From Mucilaginibacter myungsuensis (GTDB lineage Bacteria > Bacteroidota > Bacteroidia > Sphingobacteriales > Sphingobacteriaceae): a stretch of 64,000 nt of DNA. The notes below the pieces were generated by a model, which worked only from the letters and a program-made list of their open reading frames with translations, was not told the DNA's origin and did not search any database. The DNA is taken from the NCBI RefSeq assembly GCF_015222005.1, contig NZ_JADFFL010000006.1, forward strand, positions 62,001 to 126,000. The letters run 5' to 3'. Position numbers and translations under genes: made by a program. Positions 24,788-34,386 of the stretch are shown piece after piece (within the stretch, counting starts at the first letter, position 1; each line of letters starts with the position of its first letter).

Positions 24788-26017
24788 TTAATGCTTCGAT
24801 ACGATCAACAGGTCCAGATCTTTGCAGGGCAGGTTAAAGCGTTCGCCAATGTGTTTGTTGGTCAGCTGACCTTGATACAGATATGTCGCGCTACGTACGC
24901 CGGCCGTTTTCCAGATCACGTTCTTGATACCGCCTTGTTCGCCAATGTCTAACAGGATAGGGGTAAAGATATTAGTGAGCGCGTAAGTAGCGGTGCGGGC
25001 CACGCGCGAAGCGATATTAGGCACACAGTAATGGATCACATCATATTTGCGGAAGACCGGGTGTGTATGGTTGGTCACCTCAGAGGTTTCAAAACAACCA
25101 CCCTGATCAATGCTCACATCGATCAATACTGAGTTGGGTTTCATCTTGCTGACGGTCTCTTCGCTCACTATGCACGGGCTACGGCCATCTTCGGCGCGCA
25201 AAGCGCCGATAACTACATCGCAAGAGGTGATCGCTTTCTCCAACACCATCGGCTGCACTACCGAAGTAAATACCCGGCTGCCGATGTTATTTTGCAATCG
25301 ACGTAGTTTATAGATCGATGGGTCAAAAACCTTTACTTGTGCACCCAGCGCTATGGCTGTACGGGTAGCATATTCGCCTACGGTACCAGCGCCCAAGATC
25401 ACGATCTCGGTAGGTGGAACACCGGTGATACCGCCCAGCATCAAGCCTTTGCCTTCAAAAACGTTACTCAGATATTCTGCCGCGATCAGGATAGACGTAG
25501 CGCCCACGATCTCGCTCATGGCACGGATCACGGTCAACGAGCCGCCTTCATCCTGTAAATGCTCATAGCTGAGGGCGGTGATATTCTTTTTCATCATCGC
25601 CTGCAGGCATTCGGCTTTCAGTGTGCTCATTTGCAGTGTCGAGATCAGGATCTGGTTCATCTTCATCAGTTCGATCTCGGCCATAGTCGGCGGAGCCACT
25701 TTCATGATGATGTCTGATGCTTCATAAAGCTGTTTATGATCGTACACGATGCGTGCGCCCTGTTCGCTGTAATCCTTATCGTGAAAGTTGGCGGCTTTGC
25801 CGGCGTTGCTTTCTAAGATCACCTCGTGACCGTTGTTGATCAACAAAGCGACCGATAACGGTGTCAACGGGATACGGTTCTCCTGAAAAGAGGTTTCTTT
25901 AGGGATGCCGATGTATAGCTTGTTTTTGCGGGTCTTCACCTCCAGCATTGATTCCTGTGGCTGCATCATGGCCTGTTTGGCCAGGTCAGAAAAACCGCTG
26001 TATTTGCCTGCGCTCAT
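24788..26017 (-). CDS. ald: Alanine dehydrogenase
   Basis: The 409-aa enzyme shows the alanine dehydrogenase/transhydrogenase N-terminal domain (GIPKETSFQENRIPLTP), a Lys in DIIMKVAPP, the NAD-binding VILGAGTVGEYATR and SIDQGGCFETS near the C-terminal third. It would interconvert L-alanine and pyruvate with NAD. It has an N-terminal extension of about 30 residues over classical Ald. It is upstream of the EF-Tu-like and dipeptidase genes, which suggests alanine/D-Ala recycling as a common theme. Confidence 0.85.
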   Translation of the reverse strand: MSAGKYSGFSDLAKQAMMQPQESMLEVKTRKNKLYIGIPKETSFQENRIPLTPLSVALLINNGHEVILESNAGKAANFHDKDYSEQGARIVYDHKQLYEASDIIMKVAPPTMAEIELMKMNQILISTLQMSTLKAECLQAMMKKNITALSYEHLQDEGGSLTVIRAMSEIVGATSILIAAEYLSNVFEGKGLMLGGITGVPPTEIVILGAGTVGEYATRTAIALGAQVKVFDPSIYKLRRLQNNIGSRVFTSVVQPMVLEKAITSCDVVIGALRAEDGRSPCIVSEETVSKMKPNSVLIDVSIDQGGCFETSEVTNHTHPVFRKYDVIHYCVPNIASRVARTATYALTNIFTPILLDIGEQGGIKNVIWKTAGVRSATYLYQGQLTNKHIGERFNLPCKDLDLLIVSKH

Positions 26018-26065
26018 GCGTTGTAGTTCAAATTAGTGTAGACGTAAACTTAACCATTATTACGA

Positions 26066-26479
26066 TCAAATGTTCACTAAAGTTATTTGGCGGGTGCCAT
26101 CGTCCTTTGCTTCGATATGTATCTCGGTATAGTTAGCCGGTAGCAGATCAGGGATACGCTCGGGCCATTCGATAAAGCAATAATTGCCCGAGTAAAAGTA
26201 TTCCTCGTAACCCATGTCCAAAGCTTCAGTCTGGTCTTTTAGGCGATAAAAATCAAAATGGTATATTGGGCCTTTGTCGGTCACATACTCGTTCACGATA
26301 GAAAATGTGGGGCTGTTAGCTTGGCCTTCGGCACCCAAAGCATCGCACAAGGATTTGATAAAGGTGGTTTTGCCTGCACCCATTTCTCCGTAGAGGACGA
26401 AGATCTTGTTTGGCGATGCGGCGTCTAAAACTTGTGAAGCAGCAGCTGGGATATCGTTTAAAGAAAAATTGAATTGCAT
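26066..26479 (-). CDS. tsaE: tRNA threonylcarbamoyladenosine biosynthesis ATPase TsaE
   Basis: The 137-aa ATPase has Walker A GEMGAGKTTFIKS near residue 30, SPTFSIVNEY and the HFDFYRL segment, the standard TsaE pattern. TsaE joins TsaB and TsaD to install t6A on tRNAs decoding ANN codons. I chose the ATG at 26479; an upstream ATG at 26530 would extend the protein into the toxin gene. Confidence 0.85.
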   Translation of the reverse strand: MQFNFSLNDIPAAASQVLDAASPNKIFVLYGEMGAGKTTFIKSLCDALGAEGQANSPTFSIVNEYVTDKGPIYHFDFYRLKDQTEALDMGYEEYFYSGNYCFIEWPERIPDLLPANYTEIHIEAKDDGTRQITLVNI

Positions 26480-26489
26480 ATTATTAGAT

Positions 26490-26825
26490 TCACGGCCTGA
26501 TAGTTTTGATAAGACGAGATAGCTCGTCATCGCTTATTATTTCGCGTTGGCTTTTGTCATAGATGGTTAACAGGTAAATAACTCCTTCTTGCACAGTAGC
26601 CACTAAGTGCGTGATCACCCTTGCGCCACCACTCTTTCCCTTGCTTTTGCTTGCGATAGCCAATCGAACTTTATAGGTGTTTTTATAGATCTTGTCTTCT
26701 TGTGTAGGATTTAGCAGTAAACTATCGCGTAATACCTGAAGGTCTGTTTTTAAAGATGGATATTTTTTAGCGAGGTCCTTGATGTTACGACTAAAGTCAC
26801 CAGCCGCCTCGATCTTATAATTCAT
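26490..26825 (-). CDS. RelE/ParE-type toxin
   Basis: The 111-aa basic protein starts with a helical NYKIEAAGDFSRNIKDLAKK and ends with a beta-sheet core containing KSGGARVITHL and YLLTIYDKSQREIISDDEL, which fits RelE/HigB-like mRNA-interferase folds. The gene overlaps the antitoxin by 11 bases. It would cleave mRNA at the ribosome when the antitoxin is lost. The family assignment is by pattern and moderately sure. Confidence 0.65.
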   Translation of the reverse strand: MNYKIEAAGDFSRNIKDLAKKYPSLKTDLQVLRDSLLLNPTQEDKIYKNTYKVRLAIASKSKGKSGGARVITHLVATVQEGVIYLLTIYDKSQREIISDDELSRLIKTIRP

Positions 26826-27030
26826 TGATCAGATCGTCCAAAGACTGTAGTTTGATCTTACCTTGTTGGTGAAGTTCCACTTCCTCCAAACCCTTTTTTA
26901 TCGAGTTGAGTATCCGCTGTTTCTCCTTATTTACCTTTTGTTTAGATACAGTAACTCCTAAAGACTTTAAAGCCTTCATTACCTCTTTCTCTTTTTCAGG
27001 CGGAAAATCGATCTGCAACGTCATACTCAA
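26815..27030 (-). CDS. Antitoxin of the RelE-type module
   Basis: The 71-aa acidic and helical protein has an N-terminal hydrophobic strand (MTLQIDFPP) and a C-terminal QSLDDLINEL segment similar to the toxin-wrapping tail of RelB-like antitoxins. It precedes the toxin, is coupled by an 11-base overlap, and would autoregulate the operon. The DNA-binding part is not recognised. Confidence 0.6.
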   Translation of the reverse strand: MSMTLQIDFPPEKEKEVMKALKSLGVTVSKQKVNKEKQRILNSIKKGLEEVELHQQGKIKLQSLDDLINEL

Positions 27031-27114
27031 ATTTACTAAAAATAAAATGAGACTTACAAAGCACTAACGCTCTACAAGTCTCATTTGATATATCGTCATC
27101 TGCACATTCAACTC

Positions 27115-28668
27115 CTACTTCGGTCCGTAAGTGATCACTGGGATGATCATCTCTTCTAACGAGATACCGCCATGCTGGAAGGTCTCATTGTAAAAGTTAA
27201 CGAACTGGTTATAGTTGTTCGGGTATACAAAGTAGGTGTCACTCTTGGCGAATACAAAGCTGCTGCTTACATGCAATTTAGGTAGCATAGCATCATGCGG
27301 GTTCTTTACGTGGAAAACATCTTTGGCATTAAAATTCAAATTTTTGCCTTGTTTGTAACGCAGGTTGGTGTTGGTATTCCTATCGCCGATGATCTTGCTC
27401 GGGTTTTTTACCTTGATGGTACCGTGGTCGGTGCTGATCACTACACGCACCTGTTTAGAGGCTAAGAATTTCAATAACTCAAACAATGGCGAGTGCTCGA
27501 ACCATGATAGCGTTAACGAGCGGTAAGCCGCGTCATCACTTGCCAACTCACGGATCATTTGCATATCAGTACGGGCATGGCTCAGCATATCCACAAAGTT
27601 GTAAACCACTACGTTCAGGTCATTACCCATCAGGTTATTTACCGACTCGTTCAGTGAGCGGCCTTCGTCGATATTCAGGATCTTATGGTAGCTGAACTTG
27701 CAATCCTTACGTAACACGCGTTTGATCTGGTCAGCGATGAAATCTTTCTCGAACAGGTTTTTACCACCTTCGTCCTCGTCGTTCTGCCACATTTCCGGGA
27801 AGCGTTTTTCCATATCCAGCGGGGTAAGACCGGCAAAGATGGCGTTACGGGCATATTGGGTAGCAGTAGGCAAGATGCTATAATAAGTATCCTCTTCTTC
27901 TAAACGGAAGTATTCAGAAATGATCGGGTTGATGATCTTGAACTGATCGTAACGTAAATTATCGATCAGAATAAAGAACACCGGGCCATTGCCATCAAGT
28001 TTAGGGAACACCTTTTTCTTGAACAGATCATGTGATAATGTAGGGCCATTGCCTTTGTCTTTGATCCAATCCAGATAGTTGCGCTCAACAAACTTGCAGA
28101 ACTGTGTGTTGGCTTCGGCTTTTTGCAAGGTCAATATCTCGTGCATGCCGTTGTCCTCCAGGCTTTCCAGTTCCAGTTCCCAGTAGATCAGTTTTTTGTA
28201 AACGTCAACCCATTCCTGAAAACTCAGGTTATCATTCAGCGTCATTCCCAACTGGCGGAAATCCTGCTGATAACTCATGGCCGTTTTAGCGCCAACCAAT
28301 TTCTTGTTCTCGGTCAGTTTTTTGATGGTCAGCAAGATCTGCTTAGGGTTTACCGGTTTGATCAGGTAATCATCTATCTTGGATCCGATGGCATCCTCCA
28401 TCAGGTACTCTTCCTCGCTTTTGGTGATCAGCACCACCGGAACGTCGCTGTTGATGGTCTTGATCTCGGATAAGGTTTCCAGTCCGGTAAGGCCCGGCAT
28501 GTTCTCGTCCAAAAATACCAGATCAAAGTAACCGGCTTTAAAAGCGTCCAAAGCATCACGACCATTGGTGGCGGTGGTCACTTTATAGCCTTTTTCGTTC
28601 AAAAAAAGTATGTGGGGCTTTAACAGGTCGATCTCGTCGTCGGCCCAAAGTATGGTAGTATCTTGCAT
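27115..28668 (-). CDS. porX: PorX: response regulator with PglZ/alkaline-phosphatase domain
   Basis: The 517-aa protein has an N-terminal receiver domain (DDE near residue 10, phospho-acceptor Asp in DLVFLDENMPG at about residue 54, Lys in DDYLIKPVNP). A PglZ-type phosphatase-superfamily domain follows from about residue 200: FFILIDNLRYDQ, FVDMLSHARTD, VVISTDHGT. This is the PorX architecture. PorX with PorY and a sigma factor controls T9SS genes and can hydrolyse cyclic oligonucleotides. It is transcribed alone. Confidence 0.85.
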   Translation of the reverse strand: MQDTTILWADDEIDLLKPHILFLNEKGYKVTTATNGRDALDAFKAGYFDLVFLDENMPGLTGLETLSEIKTINSDVPVVLITKSEEEYLMEDAIGSKIDDYLIKPVNPKQILLTIKKLTENKKLVGAKTAMSYQQDFRQLGMTLNDNLSFQEWVDVYKKLIYWELELESLEDNGMHEILTLQKAEANTQFCKFVERNYLDWIKDKGNGPTLSHDLFKKKVFPKLDGNGPVFFILIDNLRYDQFKIINPIISEYFRLEEEDTYYSILPTATQYARNAIFAGLTPLDMEKRFPEMWQNDEDEGGKNLFEKDFIADQIKRVLRKDCKFSYHKILNIDEGRSLNESVNNLMGNDLNVVVYNFVDMLSHARTDMQMIRELASDDAAYRSLTLSWFEHSPLFELLKFLASKQVRVVISTDHGTIKVKNPSKIIGDRNTNTNLRYKQGKNLNFNAKDVFHVKNPHDAMLPKLHVSSSFVFAKSDTYFVYPNNYNQFVNFYNETFQHGGISLEEMIIPVITYGPK

Positions 28669-28916
28669 AGTATTCTATTTCAATAGCTGTATAAACCACA
28701 AAGCAGGGGATTTGTTACTGTGTGGAATAAGGTTTAACAAAAATTAACGATCTGAACCGCTGATTTTAATGATTACGTTGATTTCGCTGATTGACGTTAA
28801 GGTTTGTTGTACTTGGTTAATGGTTGGTGGGGTATGCTGTGCTAAGTTAGAAATTTTACCCCCATTCTACCCCGTTCACGTTTTAATTTGACACTTTTGC
28901 AACCAATACTTTCGCT
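28669..28916. other. Intergenic stretch with an alternating repeat
   Basis: The gap holds the porX and HD-gene control regions. Bases 28748-28794 carry GATCTGAACCGCTGATTTTAAT-type alternating sequence, which resembles the GATCTGTGGAATC repeat units near 290-330 and 676-710. No gene is visible. Confidence 0.35.
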
Positions 28917-30140
28917 TTGAATAAAAAGAAGATCATAAACGACCCGGTCTACGGATTTATCACCATTCCGTCGGCTTTGGTGTTCGACCTCATAGAGCAT
29001 CCTTACTTTCAGCGCCTGCGTTATATTAAGCAAGGTGGGATGACACATCTGGTATATCCGGGCGCGTTACACACCCGTTTTCATCACGCTTTAGGTGCTA
29101 TGCACTTGATGCGCACCGCTATCGAAACGCTTTGTAATAAGGATGTGGACATTAGCCTTGAAGAGCAGGAAGCCGTTACCATCGCCATCCTATTGCACGA
29201 CATCGGTCACGGACCATTTTCGCACGCCTTAGAGCAGTCTATCGTACAAGGTATCTCGCACGAGGATATCTCTGCCGCCATGATGTCGCGGTTGAACCGT
29301 GATTTTGACGGCCAATTGCAAATGGCCATAGATATTTTTAATGATACCTACCCCAAGCGTTTCCTGCATCAGCTGGTATCGAGCCAATTGGATGTGGATC
29401 GTATGGATTACCTTAACCGCGATAGCTTTTTTACCGGCGTATCCGAAGGGGTGATCAGTTCGGAAAGGATCATCAAAATGCTGACCGTAGTTGACGACCA
29501 TATCGTGGTAGAAGAAAAAGGTGTCTATTCCATCGAGAATTTCCTGATATCGCGCCGTTTAATGTATTGGCAAGTATACCTGCACAAGACCGGCATAGCG
29601 GCCGAACAGCTATTGGGCAAAATATTAAAACGCGCCCGCGAATTGGCGCTTTCGGGCGTTCCTTTATTCGCCACGCCATCGTTGAATCATTTCCTGGTCA
29701 ACCAGATCAATAAAGAGGCCTTCATGACCGACGAGACCCATCTGGATATTTTTGCCAAGTTGGACGATAGCGATATTATGTCGGCCATTAAAGTGTGGAC
29801 AGATAGTTCGGATAAGATATTGTCCCTTTTATGCCGTAATCTGATCAACCGCAAATTATACAAGGTAGATATCAGCGATAAACCTGTATCCCAAAACAAA
29901 CTGAACGAACTGACCAAAGCCGCCATAGATCAATTAGGCATCAGCAAGGAGGAAGCGCATTATTTTGTCTTCACCGACACCATTGCCAATAACGCTTATA
30001 AAGTTGGCGACGGTAATATCCGCGTGCTGATGAAGGATGGCTCGATCAGGGATATCACCACTGCGAGTGATGATAATAACCTTACTGCTTTGACAAAGAC
30101 GGTGAAGAAGCATATTACTTGTTATATTAAAGGATTATAA
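28917..30140 (+). CDS. HD-domain metal-dependent phosphohydrolase (dNTPase-like)
   Basis: The 407-aa protein starts with an unusual TTG at 28917. Its HD-domain residues are clear: HTRFHHALGAMHLM, then LLHDIGHGPFSHALE, and LDVDRMDYLNRDSF. These match the SAMHD1/dGTPase-like group found as single-copy genes in Bacteroidota; the substrate is presumably a nucleotide. The C-terminal third is helical. The next ATG is far inside, so the TTG is preferred. Possible weak promoter TTG/TACTTTCG lies at 28888-28914. Confidence 0.75.
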   Translation: MNKKKIINDPVYGFITIPSALVFDLIEHPYFQRLRYIKQGGMTHLVYPGALHTRFHHALGAMHLMRTAIETLCNKDVDISLEEQEAVTIAILLHDIGHGPFSHALEQSIVQGISHEDISAAMMSRLNRDFDGQLQMAIDIFNDTYPKRFLHQLVSSQLDVDRMDYLNRDSFFTGVSEGVISSERIIKMLTVVDDHIVVEEKGVYSIENFLISRRLMYWQVYLHKTGIAAEQLLGKILKRARELALSGVPLFATPSLNHFLVNQINKEAFMTDETHLDIFAKLDDSDIMSAIKVWTDSSDKILSLLCRNLINRKLYKVDISDKPVSQNKLNELTKAAIDQLGISKEEAHYFVFTDTIANNAYKVGDGNIRVLMKDGSIRDITTASDDNNLTALTKTVKKHITCYIKGL

Positions 30141-30150
30141 CGCATCGGAC

Positions 30151-30930
30151 ATGGGCGAGGAAAAAAAGCATAAGCCGGCTTTGTTGAAAATGTTGGAAGA
30201 AACCGAACAGAATATTATAAAATATGGCGTGCAGGTTTATGATATTTTCGGTACAGACTATTCTCCTCCGTTCGCCTACAGTATCGGCTTGTTCGAGACC
30301 TATGGTCATCCTGAGATCATCTGCTTTGGGTTGCCCGAAAAGCTGTGTGGGCAGATCGTTCATGATGTTGCGAAACTGATCAAAGACGGGAAACGCTTTC
30401 ACGCGGGTGATATCACATTAGAGATATTTAAAAACTCTGAGGCGGTTTTCTTAGCCGTTGACGAGAGGAATATTGGTGATTATTTACTGCACGCTACAGC
30501 TTATTACGGCGATGAGAAATTTAATGCGTTACAATTAGTTTGGGCTGATAGAAACGATAAATTCCCTTGAGAAGAAGGATTTGAAGAAGAGATCAAGTAT
30601 GACCAACCCCTCTTAGATAGGAATGCTGATTTTAAATTTAGAGAAGAGAAAAATGTTGCGACGATAACTACCCGACAGTTTATCGAACAAGGTATGCCGG
30701 TATTGACTGTTGCTCACAGCGCCGACGGAACTTGGCAGTTTTTAGCTGCTAATCCATCAACAGATAACGCAACGGTAGTAACCTTAGAACACATCATACA
30801 AAGAGATAATACGTTAAACCAAGTGTTTGATCTGGAATATGGCGAAATGGCGAGAAGGGAGCACATCGGCGGCCCATGGACCCGCGAGAAGTTTGAAGAG
30901 GAAGACGAAGAAGAGGACGATGAAATATGA
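30151..30930 (+). pseudogene. DUF4262-domain protein split by an in-frame TGA
   Basis: Two halves lie in the same frame with only TGA at 30568-30570 between them. The first 139 residues carry the DUF4262 fold (PPFAYSIGLFETYGHPEI, then FNALQLVWADRNDKFP). The second continues as EEGFEEEIKYDQPLLD, which is how this family normally reads after a Trp. TGA here most likely replaces TGG. The C-terminal part is acidic and helical. It may be a real nonsense mutation, a sequencing error or a readthrough site. If broken, two fragments of 139 and about 118 residues remain. Function unknown. Confidence 0.7.
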
Positions 30931-30977
30931 CCAACATCAACCCACCCACCGATTTTTAACTCCTTTTAACAACTTTA

Positions 30978-31024
30978 ACTATATCGCCCCCTATAACAAC
31001 TTTAACTATTTTAATTTAACTTTG
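30978..31024 (+). promoter_or_regulatory. lpxD promoter region with direct repeat
   Basis: TAACAACTTTAACTAT occurs twice at about 30-base spacing. The second is followed by TAACTTTG (31017-31024), an exact -7 consensus, a few bases before the lpxD ATG. No good -33 element. It would give a very short leader. Confidence 0.4.
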
Positions 31025-31028
31025 CAGG

Positions 31029-32075
31029 ATGCAATTTAAAGCCAGCGATATCAGTTTGCTGCTCAACGGTACTGTTGAGGGTGATCCGTCTGTGGTGGTT
31101 AGCCGGCTGGCTAAGATTGAAGAGGGTACCGCGGGAAGCTTATCTTTCCTTGCAAATCCTAAATACGAACACTTTTTGTACACTACCGATTCATCGGTTG
31201 TGATCGTTAATAACGAGCAGGTTTTGACCGCCCCTGTTAAGGCTACGCTGATCAGGGTAGAGAATGCTTACAGTGCATTTACCGCTCTGCTTAACCAGTA
31301 TAGCGCTATCCGTTTGAATAAAAGCGGCGTAGAGCAGCCAAGCTTTGTGCACGAGTCGGCTACGATCGGTAAGAATGCTTATATCGGTGCCTTTGCCTAT
31401 ATCGGCCAGGGTGTTACCATGGGCGATAATTGCAAGATCTACCCTAATGCTTACATTGCCGATAACGTTACGCTGGGAAATAATGTCACACTTTTCCCCG
31501 GCGTTGCTATCTATTTCGATTGCGTGTTGGGTAATAATGTAACCATACATTCGGGTACGATAATTGGTGCTGATGGTTTTGGTTTTGCGCCAAATCCGGA
31601 TGGTAGTTATACCAAGATCGCGCAGATCGGTAACGTGGTCATTGAGGATGATGTAGAGATAGGTTCTAACACAACTGTCGACCGTGCTACCATGGGTTCG
31701 ACCGTCATCCGTAAGGGTGTTAAGCTGGATAACCTGATCCAGATCGCGCATAATGTGGAGATAGGTGCTAATACTGTAATCGCTGCGCAAAGCGGGATAT
31801 CGGGTAGCACTAAGATCGGTGAGCGTGTATTAATGGGCGGCCAGGTCGGGGTGGTCGGGCACATCACAGTTGCTAACGGCACGCAGGTGCAAGCGCAATC
31901 GGGAGTGAACAAAACGCTGACCGAAGAAGGTAAAAAATGGATGGGTTCGCCCGTAATGAAATATGCCGATCACATGCGATCGGTAGTAGTGACCCATCGC
32001 CTGCCTGAGTTGGAACGCAAGGTGCAGGAACTGGAAAAGCTAATTAAGGAACTAACGGCTAATAAAGAAGCCTAA
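31029..32075 (+). CDS. lpxD: UDP-3-O-(3-hydroxyacyl)glucosamine N-acyltransferase
   Basis: The 348-aa protein has the LpxD N-terminal domain, then a left-handed beta-helix from about residue 100 with hexapeptide repeats ([19 protein letters not shown] onward). The catalytic His lies in [18 protein letters not shown]. It adds the second acyl chain in lipid A synthesis, using acyl-ACP. Length and order are normal. First of the lpxD-lpxC/fabZ-lpxA run. Confidence 0.9.
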   Translation: MQFKASDISLLLNGTVEGDPSVVVSRLAKIEEGTAGSLSFLANPKYEHFLYTTDSSVVIVNNEQVLTAPVKATLIRVENAYSAFTALLNQYSAIRLNKSGVEQPSFVHESATIGKNAYIGAFAYIGQGVTMGDNCKIYPNAYIADNVTLGNNVTLFPGVAIYFDCVLGNNVTIHSGTIIGADGFGFAPNPDGSYTKIAQIGNVVIEDDVEIGSNTTVDRATMGSTVIRKGVKLDNLIQIAHNVEIGANTVIAAQSGISGSTKIGERVLMGGQVGVVGHITVANGTQVQAQSGVNKTLTEEGKKWMGSPVMKYADHMRSVVVTHRLPELERKVQELEKLIKELTANKEA

Positions 32076-32123
32076 TAAAAACAACTATCAGACTTGTCGG
32101 GCGACCGGCAGGGTGAGGTGAAT

Positions 32124-33530
32124 ATGAACGTAAAACAAAGAACTATCAAAGCTCCGGTATCCGTATCGGGCACAGGTTTGCACACAGGCGAGAAGGTTGT
32201 CATGACCTTTAACCCTGCCCCGGATAACCATGGTTACAAATTCAGACGTGTTGACGTAGCGGGGCAACCCATTATTGATGCCGACTGCGATAACGTGACC
32301 GATACTTCACGCGGTACCACCATAACTCAAAATGGTGCAAGCGTGAGCACTGTAGAGCACGTGTTAGCTGCCTTGGTTGGTCTGGAGATAGATAATGTGC
32401 TGATCGACATAGACGGACCGGAGACACCGATCATGGATGGTAGTTCGATACAATTTGTTGATGTGCTGTTAGAGGCGGGTACTGTTGACCAGAATGCCGA
32501 CCGTGAATATTACCATATCCCTTACAATATCCACTATACCGAAGCTGACCGTAAGGTAGAGATGGTTGCCATGCCGTTAGACGATTATCGTTTCACTTGT
32601 ATGGTGGATTATAATTCGCAAGTGTTGGGTAGTCAGCACGCCAGTATCTCTACCATTGGCGAGTTCAAAAAAGAGATCGCGAGCTGCCGTACCTTCTGCT
32701 TTTTGCACGAGTTAGAGATGCTGTTAAAGCATAACCTGATCAAAGGTGGCGATATCAACAACGCGATCGTAGTAGTTGATAAACCGGTAAGCCCCGAAGA
32801 ACTTAGCCACTTAGCTAAAATATTTAACCGCGAAGAGATACAGGTTGCCCCTCAGGGAATCCTGAACAATATAGAATTACGCCATCAAAATGAACCGGCA
32901 CGCCACAAGTTGCTGGACATGATCGGCGACTTAGCCTTAGTTGGTGTTCCGTTGCGTGGCCATATTATGGCGGCACGCCCGGGTCACGCGGCTAACGTAG
33001 CGTTCGCAAAGAAAATTAAAGCGCTCATCAAAAAAGAACGCAGCCGTAAACACGTAAAAGTTTACGACCCTAACATGACGCCGGTATACGATACCGTGCA
33101 GATCATGAAGATATTGCCTCACCGTCAGCCAATGCTGTTGGTAGATAAGATCCTCGAATTATCTAAGAGCCATGTAGTTGGTTTAAAGAACGTGACCATG
33201 AACGAGGACCTGTTTATGGGCCACTTCCCGGGTACACCTTTATTCCCGGGTGTGTTACAGATAGAGGCTATGGCGCAAACAGGCGGCATCCTGGTATTGA
33301 ACACCGTTCCGGATCCTGAAAATTATATTACCTTGTTCCTTAAAATAGAGAACGCCCGCTTTAAAGATAAAGTGGTTCCCGGCGACACCCTGATATTCCA
33401 TTGCAATTTGTTAGCGCCTATCCGCCGTGGTATAGCGCAAATGAAAGGCGTGGGCATGGTAGGCTCGCGCGTGGTAGTAGAGGCCGAACTGATGGCACAA
33501 ATTGTAAAGAAAGATAAATCAGCTGAATAA
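32124..33530 (+). CDS. lpxC/fabZ: Bifunctional LpxC deacetylase / FabZ dehydratase
   Basis: The 468-aa protein fuses two enzymes, a fusion common in Bacteroidota. The LpxC half (residues 1-310) carries the zinc His in STVEHVLAALVG and RHKLLDMIGDL. The FabZ half (from about 330) has HRQPMLLVDKIL and GHFPGTPLFPGVLQIEAMAQ. LpxC removes the acetyl group in the committed step of lipid A synthesis, and FabZ dehydrates hydroxyacyl-ACP in fatty-acid synthesis. I chose ATG 32124 over an in-frame TTG 30 bases earlier. Its stop overlaps the lpxA ATG by one base. Confidence 0.9.
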   Translation: MNVKQRTIKAPVSVSGTGLHTGEKVVMTFNPAPDNHGYKFRRVDVAGQPIIDADCDNVTDTSRGTTITQNGASVSTVEHVLAALVGLEIDNVLIDIDGPETPIMDGSSIQFVDVLLEAGTVDQNADREYYHIPYNIHYTEADRKVEMVAMPLDDYRFTCMVDYNSQVLGSQHASISTIGEFKKEIASCRTFCFLHELEMLLKHNLIKGGDINNAIVVVDKPVSPEELSHLAKIFNREEIQVAPQGILNNIELRHQNEPARHKLLDMIGDLALVGVPLRGHIMAARPGHAANVAFAKKIKALIKKERSRKHVKVYDPNMTPVYDTVQIMKILPHRQPMLLVDKILELSKSHVVGLKNVTMNEDLFMGHFPGTPLFPGVLQIEAMAQTGGILVLNTVPDPENYITLFLKIENARFKDKVVPGDTLIFHCNLLAPIRRGIAQMKGVGMVGSRVVVEAELMAQIVKKDKSAE

Positions 33531-34312
33531 TGATCCAACCCTTAGCATATATCCACCCACAGGCACGTATTGCCGAAAACGTAGTGATAGACCCTTTTGT
33601 GACCATCCATAAGGATGTTGAAATTGGTGAAGGGACCTGGATCGGATCTAACGTAACCATTATGGATGGTGCCCGTATCGGTAAAAATTGCCGTATTTTC
33701 CCGGGTGCTGTTATATCGGCCAATCCGCAAGATCTTAAGTATAAAGGCGAGAACACGCAGGTGATCATTGGCGATAACACTACCATCCGCGAATGTGTGA
33801 CCATTAACCGTGGTACTAACGACCGGTTCAAGACCGAAGTTGGCAGCAACTGCCTGATCATGGCTTATTGCCACATCGCGCATGATTGTTTGGTGGGTAA
33901 TAACTGTATCTTCAGTAATAACACTACGCTTGCAGGTCACATCACTGTTGGTGATAACGTGGTATTGGCGGGCATGGTGGCTATACACCAATTTGTTAAG
34001 GTAGGTTCGCATGCTTTTGTTACCGGTGGTTCATTGGTACGTAAGGATGTCCCTCCTTATGTTAAAGCAGCCCGCGAGCCGCTTTCGTACGCCGGCATTA
34101 ACTCGGTAGGTTTGCGCCGCCGCGGTTTCAGCGAAGATAAGATCAACGAGATACAGGATATCTACCGTACCCTGTTCGTTAAAAACAATAACGTGACCAA
34201 GGCTATCGATATCATCGAGGCCGATTTCCGTCCAACGCAAGAACGCGACGAGATCCTGAACTTTATCCAAAGCTCGCAACGCGGTATCATGAAGGGGTTC
34301 GGGAATAACTAA
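33530..34312 (+). CDS. lpxA: UDP-N-acetylglucosamine acyltransferase
   Basis: The 260-aa hexapeptide-repeat protein carries the catalytic His in AYCHIAHDCLVG and GVVAIHQFVKVGSHAFV-type segments. It starts lipid A synthesis by adding 3-hydroxyacyl to UDP-GlcNAc. It overlaps lpxC/fabZ by one base (TAATG), which supports translational coupling. Confidence 0.9.
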   Translation: MIQPLAYIHPQARIAENVVIDPFVTIHKDVEIGEGTWIGSNVTIMDGARIGKNCRIFPGAVISANPQDLKYKGENTQVIIGDNTTIRECVTINRGTNDRFKTEVGSNCLIMAYCHIAHDCLVGNNCIFSNNTTLAGHITVGDNVVLAGMVAIHQFVKVGSHAFVTGGSLVRKDVPPYVKAAREPLSYAGINSVGLRRRGFSEDKINEIQDIYRTLFVKNNNVTKAIDIIEADFRPTQERDEILNFIQSSQRGIMKGFGNN

Positions 34313-34331
34313 TTAGTCGATAGTCCATAGA

Positions 34332-34376
34332 CCATAGTCCATAGTAATACTATTGGCTTCAGTTCATGGACTATGG
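34332..34376. repeat. Inverted repeat before the ABC ATPase
   Basis: CCATAGTCCAT at 34332-34342 is perfectly inverted as ATGGACTATGG at 34366-34376. Around it, short GGACCAT/GTCCATA units repeat in tandem and supply the ABC gene's ATG (34387). Confidence 0.6.
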
Positions 34377-34386
34377 ACCATGGACC

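Noticed and set aside
31191..31790. 199-aa minus-strand open frame inside lpxD
   Set aside because: Antisense of a well-supported hexapeptide-repeat gene; the periodic repeat removes stops on the other strand.
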